Shown here in pieces: positions 35,682-43,993 of a stretch of 64,000 nt of DNA (within the stretch, counting starts at the first letter, position 1; each line of letters opens with the position of its first letter). Source of the DNA: Pseudomonas cerasi (GTDB lineage Bacteria; Pseudomonadota; Gammaproteobacteria; Pseudomonadales; Pseudomonadaceae); contig NZ_LT222319.1 of assembly GCF_900074915.1 (NCBI RefSeq), positions 3,939,001 through 4,003,000 of the forward strand, in the 5' to 3' direction. Made by a program: the position numbers and the translations under genes. The notes under the pieces are model-generated. The model did no database searches and was not told the origin of the DNA. It saw only the letters and a program-made list of their open reading frames with translations.

Positions 35682-38600
35682 TCAGGGCTTCACAAATCGC
35701 TCTCGCCCCAGCAACGTCACCAGCAAGGCTACCGAGTCGGCATTTTTGAGCATGATGTCGACCCGCTTGTGGACGTCTTCATAAAACACATCACGCGCCT
35801 CTTCGAGCGTGCTCTTGCCAGCGATGCGCAGAATCGTCTGTTTTCCATTACCATCCATTCGCCTCAGGTCGCGCCACGAATCTTCGTCCAGCTGCTTGAA
35901 CAACTTGTCGCGGTCTGTATGAAAGGACAGCGTCTTTTGCTGCTGATAAATCAGTTCGTTTCTGATCCGCAGTCGATAGGTCGGTGCATCTTCAAGCAAA
36001 TCGATGAATGGGGCCTGTGAGTCCACGTAAGCAATGTCATCCGTTTTCAGCACCATATGTGATAACTCATGAATCAGGATCGCGGCCCGGTAATGCTGAG
36101 GAAACTTGAACTCCCCGGCACGTTGCGCGCTGAGCTTCAATCGATAGGTCGGCAGTCGAAAAAACTGCTCCGTCAGAAAAATCCTCCGCGCCGGGTCTGC
36201 TTCGAAGATGAACGCGCTGGCCGATTCGTTGCCCATTCGATTGACTCCGACCACATAACGCGGCGAGTCGATGGGCGACAGCGAAGGATCTATCAACTCC
36301 TGATACAGACCGGTGACAGCTTTTTTAGTCACTTCGTAGAGTCGATCGTCAGGCACTTTCTGCGCAAAAAAATCGCTCAGTATTTTCGCCGCACGCGGAT
36401 CCAGCTTGTTGTCCGGCAAGCGTCTGGTCAGGTTGTCCAGAGCGTTTTCCAGATAGCGCTGCGCCTGCAGGCAGGCATCTTCGATGGTCAAAGCCATATC
36501 CCGGTGGCGATGACGAATTTCGGGCATGCCTCGAGCGCTGACAACCATGATTTCATCAACCAGATCGTCGACAAGACTGCCCTCCATACGGGTAAGCGCC
36601 CCTCCTCCACCGCGCAGTCCGCCCTGGATGTCCAGCTTCCATTGCTGATCCGCATCCAGACTCACCGAGGGACCTATCCTGTCGCCCGACACAATGAACC
36701 AACCGTCCTCATCTGACTGCACCTCATAGGTTTTCCCACCTATGGCTGCATACGCTCTGCCGGTAACAGGATCGCGGTAGACGCTTAACAGTTCATCGCG
36801 TTGCAGCGTGTACAAGGCTATGTCGTGAACTTCGAACTCGCGCAAACGCTCCCGTATCTGTTGCGTCAGAGAGCTGTTGCCCCAAGAGAACTCGAACGTA
36901 TCAGCGGCATCGATCAATTGCACAAGCGGGTCGGGCGACGTTGGGTCATCCAGCAAGGCGCTGGTCTCATGAGACGTCAGTGATGCGGCCTCCGCAGGGT
37001 TCTGCCCGGAAGAAATCATCACGCTCAGAGCCGTCATGAACTCCGAGATCGCCTGGCCCCATTGCTGATCCGTTGCCGAGATGAGCGACAGGTTCAACAA
37101 TGTCTCCCCCTGAATGATGCCGATCAGTGCCCCCAGGCGTCCAGGCATGAGCGCCATGAATTGCTCTGCGCCCAGCGTGAACAGATACTGCGTCGCCGCG
37201 CGGCGGTGTTCGGCATTGGTGACGCTGTACTGCTTGACCTGCAACTTCAGAATATCCAAAGCGCCCTTGAACATCAGCAACAGGCAATTGCCCTCATAGG
37301 GATCGATTTGCACGGTGACAGGGGCAGCACGCTCGAACGGCAGATCGAAAGAGGACTCGGTGCTGAAAGGCAGGTGCGGCTCCACAAAGCCACCCTTGTC
37401 GTAAATCTTGCGCAAATCGGGGTCGATCCGGTCCAGAATGTACGCTTGGAAATAGGCGGAAGTGTGAATATCAAGCACCAGCGCAGCCTGGTCGGGATAC
37501 TCCTTGAATACGAACTCGTCGTGCAGGGGCGCATAAAGCACCCACGGTCCCGGCTGATTTTCCCTTGGCCCCATCAGGTACGTATTGAGCACGACGGTCG
37601 GCTCCCAGCCCTCCTTGGCCGGCAGCAGTTTCAAGGGACTGAGGATCATCTGGCAGCCGTTGACCGGCAGGCGCGCGACCGCATCAGGCATGCTCAGTAC
37701 GTTTTCGATAATCCGATACGCCTGCTCGGACAGCTCGTTTTTCAGCTTGGAAGCAAAGGCTCGCAAAATATCCAGCGAAGGAACCTGCTCGACGAACAGT
37801 TTGCGGCGCTCGAGATAATCCGGCCTCGTCTCGGCCAGCACCGAGTTCAGCATCGTGCGGTAACCCGAGGCGATGTCCAGCGACCTTACCAGCTCACGCA
37901 GATACACAGGTGTCAGGGCCACGTCCAGCGGCGTGCCATCCTTTGAGGAGAGCAGAATGACCCCGTCCTGCCTGGACAGAAAGCGGTTGATTGCAAACTC
38001 CACCAGGTTTTCGCTGACGACCTGGGTAGCCGCAGGTATCGACTGGGGCAACTCGCCCGGCGCCACCGGGGCGGGGACGTAGTGCGTCAGCGAAACACGC
38101 ACGTTTTCAGGATCAGGCCGAGGCTTCGCGAAGTCCTTGTCGAACCTGCGCTTGAGTTGCTTGAGGGAGTAATCGTAGAGGCTTGGAATATCGAACAGAA
38201 AGTCCTTCTCGCCGACACAGGTCACATAAAACCGTCGCAGGGTCTCGACCAGAATGACCTGATCACGCTTCGACGCCTCGCTGACCCATGAAGGTACGAG
38301 CGCTTTGTAAATGATGAGCTGAATGGCAACCCCCAGAGAATTGAGGGCCTGACGATTTCGGTCATCCCGCTCTGCGGCACTCAGCAGGTTGGCGAACAGT
38401 TCCGACGGCACCTGCCAGGCTATGGACTGCCGATAAAGATCGGCCACCGTACGCTGCTGGCGCTCGACCTCGTCGCGCTGCAATGCCTCGATGAAATGCC
38501 CTTCAATGGGTTGCAGGACGACCTTGAGTTCAAGCGTCCCTCGACGGGCACGCTGGCCGAGTAACATGCGTCGGTCAGGTTCAGCGATAACGCCTGACAC

Positions 38601-40895
38601 CTGCGAGCTCAGCTCCATGCTTGTCAGTCGCCCGGCGAAATACTCTTCCAGCGCCTGCTGGGTTTCAAAACCGACGAGTCCCTGATCCAGGATCCACAGG
38701 ACGGGCTTACTGTCGGGAAGCCTGCCAGTGACCACAAACGCATTGGTTACCTTGACCACGGGCACCTGCGGGTCGTACTGAACCGTCACCCTAAAAACAT
38801 CGACGCGCGCCTCGCCCAACGTCTCCCGAAGTGCCGGCAACGGCCTGTCGAGGACCTGCTGTACGTTGTCGAGGAAAGCGACAGGCAGCGTGGCCGTGCG
38901 CCGTTCGACCAGCAACTCAAGACGCAGCGAGTACTCCCGGACCAGGGCGGATATCACGTCGGGATGCATGCTGGTATCGCGTTGGCGAATCGTACGTGAG
39001 TAGAACTCGCTGATCTGACCCTCGAAGCGATGGGCAAAATCTGCCTGCACGCAGATCAATATCTGCTCAAGCAATGCCAGCGACAGACGCTGCACCGGTT
39101 GATCCGCCACCGGAGTGATCTGCCCGGCGAGAACGATGCTGTCAGCCAGGGGGATGCTTGTGTAACCGCACACCCGTTCAAGCGCCAGCGTCAACACTGG
39201 CACCGGCGTCGCCTCAGCGACATCCGCCTGCACCCAAAGCTTGCGGGCATCAAGGGGCGGACCGCCGATCAAAGCCAGATAGAGGTTGAGCGCGCGATGC
39301 ATGCAGCCATCTGCACCGGGATGCATGGCATCGACGCTGCCGAGCAAAGCGTCGAGCTTTTTCAACTTGCCCATCCAGTTGTAGGACGGGTCTGAAATCA
39401 AGTTCGGCCGTTCACTGACACTGCTCTGGGCAGCCGCCCCCCAGACGCTGTCAAAGCTCAGCCGGTCCTGACGCCAGCGTCCTGCGTCGTCCGTGTTCAA
39501 GAGCCGACCATCGAGCAGCTTGCGGATGTCCAGTGCATCGTCAATCCGAGCCGGATTTTTTTCGGAATGAAGGGCCGGCAGGTCAAGTACGTAGCGCAGG
39601 TCGCGCTCTTGCAAGGCGATCAGGGCATCAATGAATTCGCTGAAAAAGTCCTCGGTGAGCGTGTCGTGACGCAGCTCAAGCTGACCTTCCAGGCTGATGA
39701 CGGAATGATCATTCAACGATGAGTAAAACAACAATCCGGCGCGTGAAGGGCCCCTCAGCACATGCTCGATGGCCTGAGCCTGATCGCCGAAGCGCAGGAA
39801 GCCCGGCAATGACGAATAGAGAAATACCGCCGGTGACGCCTCTCCGGGGAAATCGATGAGGAATACGCCGACCAGCTTGACGGGGTCCTGGCCGGCCACG
39901 ACAACAGATAACCTGCGTACCCTCGGCACCGGCGCAGCGGGCCCGCCAGGCTGCGAAGGCAGCAGGGTCAGCAGCCAGCGATATTCAGCCTCCGTCATGT
40001 TGCGGTGCGCCCGGCCCGATAACAGATGCTGGCGAAAACACTCTGCAAGCGCATCAGCGGTGAGGTCGCGACGCGTGCGCCCATCCTGCCCCTGAGACGT
40101 CCAGTAGTCAGACAGCAACTGCTCATACGCGGTGCCGACTGAAGCAGCCGAGTCTGCCAGCGCCTGATCGAAAACGATCGCCTGTGCCTCGGGCAACGCC
40201 GCCCCCTTGGTATCCAGATAGCGACGTGTCTGGCCTTGCGGCAGGGATTCGTAGGAAAACGCCTGCATGGCGGCATCGGCAAGGTATTGAGTTCCGACGA
40301 CTGCTGACGCTGCCGGAGCAGCACCGGGCGCCGTGTGCACAAGCTGGACGGTCTGGGCAACGACGTCGATGCCCCTTTCTACCAGCACATCCTGAAAGGC
40401 CTTGCCTGTCGCCTGTCGAAAATCAGGCAGCGCCTCCAACCTGGCCGCCAGGCGCTGCAGATGCCCGGCCTGCTGGCGCAGCACGGCCTGCGTGCGGGCG
40501 TCAAACAGCGAGCCTTCGATGCGTTCGCGCTCGACGATCGACAAGGCAGTGATATCGTCGAATCGCTGCTGCAAGGCGTTGAACAGCGCGCTGCGACTCT
40601 CGAATTGCTCGATGCCGAAGGCCAGGGTACTGAGAAAGACCCGCGCCGAGGGATTGGCGGCATCACTGATGAACAGGGCTGCGGCCAATTCCGCATTAAC
40701 GGGCTGCGCGTCGCTTATCAGCAGCCGGTCGACTCGGGGAGCCGCATCGCTGGTGGGCTCGTTACTTTCGGCAGCCAATAGCTGCAACCACGCGCCGTCG
40801 CCACGGCTGATTCGAGACTGTTCGATAGCGTCCCGAATGTCTTGTGTGAAGCGCGCGCGCAGAGAGTCGCTGAAAAAATAGGGAGCTGCTGACAT
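35682..40895 (-). CDS. Giant dermonecrotic-toxin-like protein with C-terminal HExxH metalloprotease site
   Basis: 1737 residues from ATG 40895 (AAAGGA eight bases upstream); GTG 40928 is a poorer alternative. No signal peptide is seen. Three loosely similar modules occur near residues 340-400, 700-780 and 1085-1150, each with a strand-rich stretch ending in a VFLYSSLPG / VLWILDQGL / WVLYAPLHD type segment. The parts YVTCVGEKDFLFDIPSLYDY and LTPVYLRELVRSLDIASGYR match the Pseudomonas dermonecrotic-toxin-like (DUF6543) family. YRDPVTGRAYAAIGGKTYEV follows near 1410. The C-terminus has AAILIHELSHMVLKTDDIAY: His1609, Glu1610, His1613 and a TDDIAY segment resembling the third zinc ligand region of aspzincin (M35) peptidases. 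Probably a translocated host- or competitor-directed effector (inference); no immunity or secretion gene is adjacent. Confidence 0.85.
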   Translation of the reverse strand: MSAAPYFFSDSLRARFTQDIRDAIEQSRISRGDGAWLQLLAAESNEPTSDAAPRVDRLLISDAQPVNAELAAALFISDAANPSARVFLSTLAFGIEQFESRSALFNALQQRFDDITALSIVERERIEGSLFDARTQAVLRQQAGHLQRLAARLEALPDFRQATGKAFQDVLVERGIDVVAQTVQLVHTAPGAAPAASAVVGTQYLADAAMQAFSYESLPQGQTRRYLDTKGAALPEAQAIVFDQALADSAASVGTAYEQLLSDYWTSQGQDGRTRRDLTADALAECFRQHLLSGRAHRNMTEAEYRWLLTLLPSQPGGPAAPVPRVRRLSVVVAGQDPVKLVGVFLIDFPGEASPAVFLYSSLPGFLRFGDQAQAIEHVLRGPSRAGLLFYSSLNDHSVISLEGQLELRHDTLTEDFFSEFIDALIALQERDLRYVLDLPALHSEKNPARIDDALDIRKLLDGRLLNTDDAGRWRQDRLSFDSVWGAAAQSSVSERPNLISDPSYNWMGKLKKLDALLGSVDAMHPGADGCMHRALNLYLALIGGPPLDARKLWVQADVAEATPVPVLTLALERVCGYTSIPLADSIVLAGQITPVADQPVQRLSLALLEQILICVQADFAHRFEGQISEFYSRTIRQRDTSMHPDVISALVREYSLRLELLVERRTATLPVAFLDNVQQVLDRPLPALRETLGEARVDVFRVTVQYDPQVPVVKVTNAFVVTGRLPDSKPVLWILDQGLVGFETQQALEEYFAGRLTSMELSSQVSGVIAEPDRRMLLGQRARRGTLELKVVLQPIEGHFIEALQRDEVERQQRTVADLYRQSIAWQVPSELFANLLSAAERDDRNRQALNSLGVAIQLIIYKALVPSWVSEASKRDQVILVETLRRFYVTCVGEKDFLFDIPSLYDYSLKQLKRRFDKDFAKPRPDPENVRVSLTHYVPAPVAPGELPQSIPAATQVVSENLVEFAINRFLSRQDGVILLSSKDGTPLDVALTPVYLRELVRSLDIASGYRTMLNSVLAETRPDYLERRKLFVEQVPSLDILRAFASKLKNELSEQAYRIIENVLSMPDAVARLPVNGCQMILSPLKLLPAKEGWEPTVVLNTYLMGPRENQPGPWVLYAPLHDEFVFKEYPDQAALVLDIHTSAYFQAYILDRIDPDLRKIYDKGGFVEPHLPFSTESSFDLPFERAAPVTVQIDPYEGNCLLLMFKGALDILKLQVKQYSVTNAEHRRAATQYLFTLGAEQFMALMPGRLGALIGIIQGETLLNLSLISATDQQWGQAISEFMTALSVMISSGQNPAEAASLTSHETSALLDDPTSPDPLVQLIDAADTFEFSWGNSSLTQQIRERLREFEVHDIALYTLQRDELLSVYRDPVTGRAYAAIGGKTYEVQSDEDGWFIVSGDRIGPSVSLDADQQWKLDIQGGLRGGGGALTRMEGSLVDDLVDEIMVVSARGMPEIRHRHRDMALTIEDACLQAQRYLENALDNLTRRLPDNKLDPRAAKILSDFFAQKVPDDRLYEVTKKAVTGLYQELIDPSLSPIDSPRYVVGVNRMGNESASAFIFEADPARRIFLTEQFFRLPTYRLKLSAQRAGEFKFPQHYRAAILIHELSHMVLKTDDIAYVDSQAPFIDLLEDAPTYRLRIRNELIYQQQKTLSFHTDRDKLFKQLDEDSWRDLRRMDGNGKQTILRIAGKSTLEEARDVFYEDVHKRVDIMLKNADSVALLVTLLGRERFVKP

Positions 40896-40898
40896 GTA

Positions 40899-40963
40899 CT
40901 GTTTCCTTTGGAGGGCGCCTCTGCGCACAGCGCCCAGGCGCGTGGCAGAGAAAAAGGAAACAG
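40899..40963 (-). promoter_or_regulatory. Inverted repeat that can sequester the toxin gene's ribosome-binding site
   Basis: In the mRNA, CTGTTTCCTTT is followed after 43 bases by its exact complement AAAGGAAACAG, which contains the Shine-Dalgarno site and ends 3 bases before ATG 40895. A second stem nests inside (GGGCGC ... GCGCCC, 11-base loop). The fold would block ribosome entry until opened, or the DNA repeat could bind a protein. Confidence 0.6.
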
Positions 40964-41033
40964 CTTATGGGGATGGACCGACGCGCCTGCGTTACATAAA
41001 GCAATCGATCGGCAGACGCGCTTCGTCAAAAAA

Positions 41034-41603
41034 TCAGTGGGCAGCAGCCCTGCCGTTCTTCTCGACCCAGGCGGCGAAGGCATCGATGAACTTCTGCAGG
41101 AAGGGCCTGGTTTTATCGGACAACGCGCCGGACTCGTCGAAAAAGCTCCCGGCGCCGCCCAGGTAGGCTTCGGGCTGCTGAAGGCACAGCACGTCCAGAA
41201 ACACCAGCGACTGACGCAGGTGATGGTTGGCACCAAAGCCACCGACAGCACCCGGCGAGGCACTGATCACGGCGCCCGGCTTGCCGCTGAAGGCACTTTT
41301 GCCGTAAGGACGCGAGCCCACGTCGATGGCGTTTTTCAGGGCACCGGGCACCGAGCGGTTGTATTCCGGGGTAACAAACAGCACGCCGTCGGCAGCGCCC
41401 AGTTGCTCGCGAAAGGTGGTGTATGCAGGCGGCGGTGAGTCGCCATCGATGTCTTCGTTGTACAACGGCAGATCACCGATCTCGACAATATTCAGTTTCA
41501 GGCTGGCAGGTGCCAGTTCTGCCAGAGCAAGAGCGATCTTGCGGTTGATGGACTCTTTTCGCAGACTGCCGACCAATACGGCAATGGTATGAACCTGGCT
41601 CAT
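41034..41603 (-). CDS. NADPH-dependent FMN reductase / quinone reductase (ChrR-like)
   Basis: 189 residues from ATG 41603, chosen because the flavodoxin-like strand begins right after it (VHTIAVLVGSLRKESINRKIA) and GGA lies seven bases upstream; ATG 41618 is possible. The FMN-binding loop GSLRKESINRK, the FVTPEYNRSVPGALKNAID motif and the ASPGAVGGFGANHHLRQ loop define the ChrR/YieF/ArsH-like family. These soluble dimers reduce quinones, chromate or nitro compounds with two electrons and limit redox stress. It is upstream of, but about 140 bp from, the toxin gene on the same strand; a functional link is not evident. Confidence 0.92.
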   Translation of the reverse strand: MSQVHTIAVLVGSLRKESINRKIALALAELAPASLKLNIVEIGDLPLYNEDIDGDSPPPAYTTFREQLGAADGVLFVTPEYNRSVPGALKNAIDVGSRPYGKSAFSGKPGAVISASPGAVGGFGANHHLRQSLVFLDVLCLQQPEAYLGGAGSFFDESGALSDKTRPFLQKFIDAFAAWVEKNGRAAAH

Positions 41604-41739
41604 GAAAATATCCGTCATCTGATTCAAGGGAAGGTTAGGTATAGAACAGAAGCCGGGTTTAGACGACCTTTGCGCCAGTCAATTCCCTACGCGCTTGAAC
41701 GGCAGGGATTATTTTTTCCCTCAAAGGCAAACTCACCTA

Positions 41740-41754
41740 TAGATCAGTGGTCTA
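41740..41754. promoter_or_regulatory. Imperfect palindrome between FMN reductase and small ORF
   Basis: TAGATCA-G-TGGTCTA has 7-bp arms with one mismatch, 137 bp upstream of the reductase and 60 bp upstream of the plus-strand small gene. Operator candidate only. Confidence 0.3.
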
Positions 41755-41813
41755 CTAGCCTCGATGGATTCGTAAACCAGCAGTTATATTCAGTTTCAGA
41801 GGTTACAGAGCAA

Positions 41814-42029
41814 ATGGCTTCAGTTCTCGTCGGACAATTTCATGCCAGGGACGCCGAAGGTCGCGTTTATCCGGTTCATGAGTTCCAGGAATCGCAGCCG
41901 GATGAGGCGCAGGGCGGTCAGCCGGTGATCACCTACAGGCTGGCAATCGGCGACCGGGTCAAGCATTTGGGTGGTGAGGACTTCGAGCTGGTGCAATCGG
42001 GCATAAAAATTACCCGTACACCCACGTAA
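41814..42029 (+). CDS. Small conserved-looking protein of unknown function
   Basis: 71 residues, beginning MASVLVGQFHARDAEGRVYP and ending with an isolated beta-strand-like KITRTPT. No signal peptide, membrane segment or cysteine pair. The composition and codon use look coding, and the frame is the last one before the dnaQ operon (convergent). The longer frame back to 41589 crosses the divergent promoter region and is not supported. I do not recognise a family; in P. aeruginosa a small hypothetical gene (PA1817) also sits beside dnaQ. Confidence 0.65.
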   Translation: MASVLVGQFHARDAEGRVYPVHEFQESQPDEAQGGQPVITYRLAIGDRVKHLGGEDFELVQSGIKITRTPT

Positions 42030-42035
42030 TAACGG

Positions 42036-42074
42036 CAGCATTCCCGCCTTGGCTGCATGGCCAGCGGGAAGCTG
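42036..42074. terminator. Hairpin between convergent small ORF and acetyltransferase
   Basis: CAGC-(A)-TTCCCGC pairs with GCGGGAAGCTG, 11 bp with one bulged base and a 16-base loop. It fills the gap between two convergent genes. Confidence 0.55.
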
Positions 42075-42629
42075 TTAATCCGAAAAAATCAGATACCAGA
42101 AAATCGCCGTTTCACGAGTGTTCGGATCGATGCCCCGATAGCGCATGTGATCCACCCCGCCTACCACGTACCCGCAACTCTCATACAGCCTGCAGGCCCC
42201 CAGGTTATTGTTCTGCGTTTCCAGAACGATGCCAGGCAGATTGCGCTTACGAGTCCAGAATTGCGCGGCGTCGAGCAACGAGCGTGCGACGCCATGACGG
42301 CGCGCCGACTCGTCCACTGCCAGCTCATCGATATACGCGAATCCGCTCCAGTGAGTGCTCATCACGATATGGCCGACGGCGTGGTCATCCAGCCAGGCAA
42401 CCATCACCGAACTGGTGGCGGCTTCACGATGATCGGCAAATTCCTGAGAGTCGATGCCATAGTTCTTGCTGTACGGCTCGACCAGCTCGACCGGCCATGA
42501 ATCCACGGGCTCGCCGATACGCGGCTGCGCATAGCCAAGCACTGTAAACGTGAATTCGCTGTTGAGGATGTAGTCCTCGAAGCATTCGTCTGCAACCCGA
42601 ATGCTCAAAGCAGGATGTGCCACGCTCAT
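42075..42629 (-). CDS. GNAT acetyltransferase, streptothricin acetyltransferase-like
   Basis: 184 residues from ATG 42629 (AAGGTGAA site). The order of motifs is SWPVELVEPYSKNYGID, GHIVMSTHWSGFAYIDELAVDESARRHGVARSLLDAA (acetyl-CoA loop RRHGVA) and the ending CRLYESCGYVVGGVDHMRYR, then TRETAIFWYLIF. This matches Sat/streptothricin acetyltransferase relatives, which acetylate the beta-lysine of streptothricin. In Pseudomonas the natural substrate is uncertain. It starts 20 bp after dnaQ on the same strand, so it is probably the last gene of an rnhA-dnaQ transcript. Confidence 0.85.
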   Translation of the reverse strand: MSVAHPALSIRVADECFEDYILNSEFTFTVLGYAQPRIGEPVDSWPVELVEPYSKNYGIDSQEFADHREAATSSVMVAWLDDHAVGHIVMSTHWSGFAYIDELAVDESARRHGVARSLLDAAQFWTRKRNLPGIVLETQNNNLGACRLYESCGYVVGGVDHMRYRGIDPNTRETAIFWYLIFSD

Positions 42630-42649
42630 TTCACCTTTGCCGCTTGCTG

Positions 42650-43429
42650 TCAGGAAGATGCCTGCGCTCCGGCTTCCAGCATCTGTACCCAGAGCGGAGG
42701 AGCACCGCAAGCCTTGGCGATGGTGCTCATACGCACTTCGTGCTCGGCCAGCTCACTTTCAGAGGCGCGAATGATGCGGCATGGCTTGCGATCGGCAGGC
42801 AGGCGGCGAATTTCGCTGCCACGATTGCCAGAGCCTTCGCCCGAACCGTTGCCATCGGAGGCATTGCCAGCCAGCGACAGGCTGGTCTGACCGCCGGTCA
42901 TCGCCAGATAGACGTCGGCCAGAATCTCGGAGTCGAGCAATGCGCCGTGCAGCTCACGGCCCGAGTTATCGACGCCGTAGCGCTTGCAGAGTGCATCCAG
43001 ACTGTTGCGCTGACCCGGGTGACGCTCTCGCGCCATCATCAGGGTGTCGAGAATCGAACAGTGCTGGGTGATATCAGCCCTGTCCTGCGAACCCATCAAG
43101 GCAAATTCGTTGTTGATGAAGCCAACGTCGAACGCTGCGTTGTGAATGATCAGCTGCGCGCCTTTGATGAACTCGAAGAATTCATCGGCGACTTCGGCAA
43201 ACCGCGGCTTGCCGACCAGAAATTCATTGGTGATACCGTGAACACCGATCGCGCCTTCGTCACTTTCGCGATCAGGTTGCAGGTAAACGTGAAAATGCCG
43301 ACCGGTCAGGCGGCGACCGATCAACTCGACACAACCGATCTCGATGATGCGGTGACCATCCGTCACCGGCATACCGGTGGTTTCGGTATCGAGGACGATG
43401 GATCTGTTATCCAGGTTTTGCAATGCCAT
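42650..43429 (-). CDS. dnaQ: DNA polymerase III epsilon subunit, 3'-5' proofreading exonuclease
   Basis: 259 residues from ATG 43429 (GAGG eight bases upstream). The DEDDh exonuclease motifs are IVLDTETTG (Asp14, Glu16), IIHNAAFDVGFIN, and HGALLDSEILADVYLAM at the end of the domain. A glycine/serine linker (ASDGNGSGEGSGNRGSE) leads to a C-terminal alpha-subunit-binding tail (IRASESELAEHEVRM). It removes misincorporated bases within the polymerase III core. The gene lies downstream of rnhA on the same strand, the widespread rnhA-dnaQ order. Confidence 0.97.
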   Translation of the reverse strand: MALQNLDNRSIVLDTETTGMPVTDGHRIIEIGCVELIGRRLTGRHFHVYLQPDRESDEGAIGVHGITNEFLVGKPRFAEVADEFFEFIKGAQLIIHNAAFDVGFINNEFALMGSQDRADITQHCSILDTLMMARERHPGQRNSLDALCKRYGVDNSGRELHGALLDSEILADVYLAMTGGQTSLSLAGNASDGNGSGEGSGNRGSEIRRLPADRKPCRIIRASESELAEHEVRMSTIAKACGAPPLWVQMLEAGAQASS

Positions 43430-43494
43430 TGACTGTTGCCTCATGTACAGGCCGCGATTCTAGCACGCAGCGGCCGTTGCAAGCCCGTGCGCGT

Positions 43495-43947
43495 CTAGCC
43501 GTGCCGGATGCCGCGCACTTCGTCGACGCCACGGTTGGCGAGCTGGTCGGCACGCTCGTTGCCAGGGTGGCCGATGTGCCCGCGCACCCACTGCCATTTC
43601 ACCGTGTGGCGACTGACCTGTTCATCCAGAAGCTGCCACAGATCGGCGTTTTTGACCGGCTCCTTGGCAGCGGTTTTCCAGCCGCGCTTCTTCCAGTTGA
43701 CCATCCACTCTGTAATGCCTTTCATCACGTACTGAGAGTCGGTCACCAGCGTCACTTCGCAAGGGCGCTTGAGTTCTTCAAGCCCGCGAATCGCACCGGT
43801 CAGTTCCATCCGGTTGTTGGTGGTATTGGCTTCGCCACCCCACAACTCTTTTTCGACGCCCTTGCACACCAGCAGGGCCCCCCAACCGCCCGGGCCAGGA
43901 TTACCCTTGCAGGCACCGTCGGTGAAGAGTTCAACGCTATCGCTCAT
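43495..43947 (-). CDS. rnhA: Ribonuclease HI
   Basis: 150 residues, the usual length. The catalytic carboxylates are all present: Asp10 (ELFTDGACKGNPGPGGWG), Glu48 (NNRMELTGAI), Asp70 (TLVTDSQYVMKGI) and Asp134 (GNERADQLAN), with the basic handle WMVNWKKRGWKTAAKEPVKN. It cleaves RNA in RNA-DNA hybrids, removing R-loops and primers. It sits 65 bp upstream of dnaQ and 46 bp downstream of the methyltransferase gene, all on the minus strand. Confidence 0.98.
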   Translation of the reverse strand: MSDSVELFTDGACKGNPGPGGWGALLVCKGVEKELWGGEANTTNNRMELTGAIRGLEELKRPCEVTLVTDSQYVMKGITEWMVNWKKRGWKTAAKEPVKNADLWQLLDEQVSRHTVKWQWVRGHIGHPGNERADQLANRGVDEVRGIRHG

Positions 43948-43993
43948 TACGACCTTTCCAGAATGATGGGCTTCATGTGCAGCAAGGCGTTAT

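Noticed and set aside
40896..41033. Possible hrp box upstream of the toxin gene
   Set aside because: A partial GCGTGG on the plus strand lacks the paired GGTTCC at the right spacing, so type III (HrpL) control is not supported.
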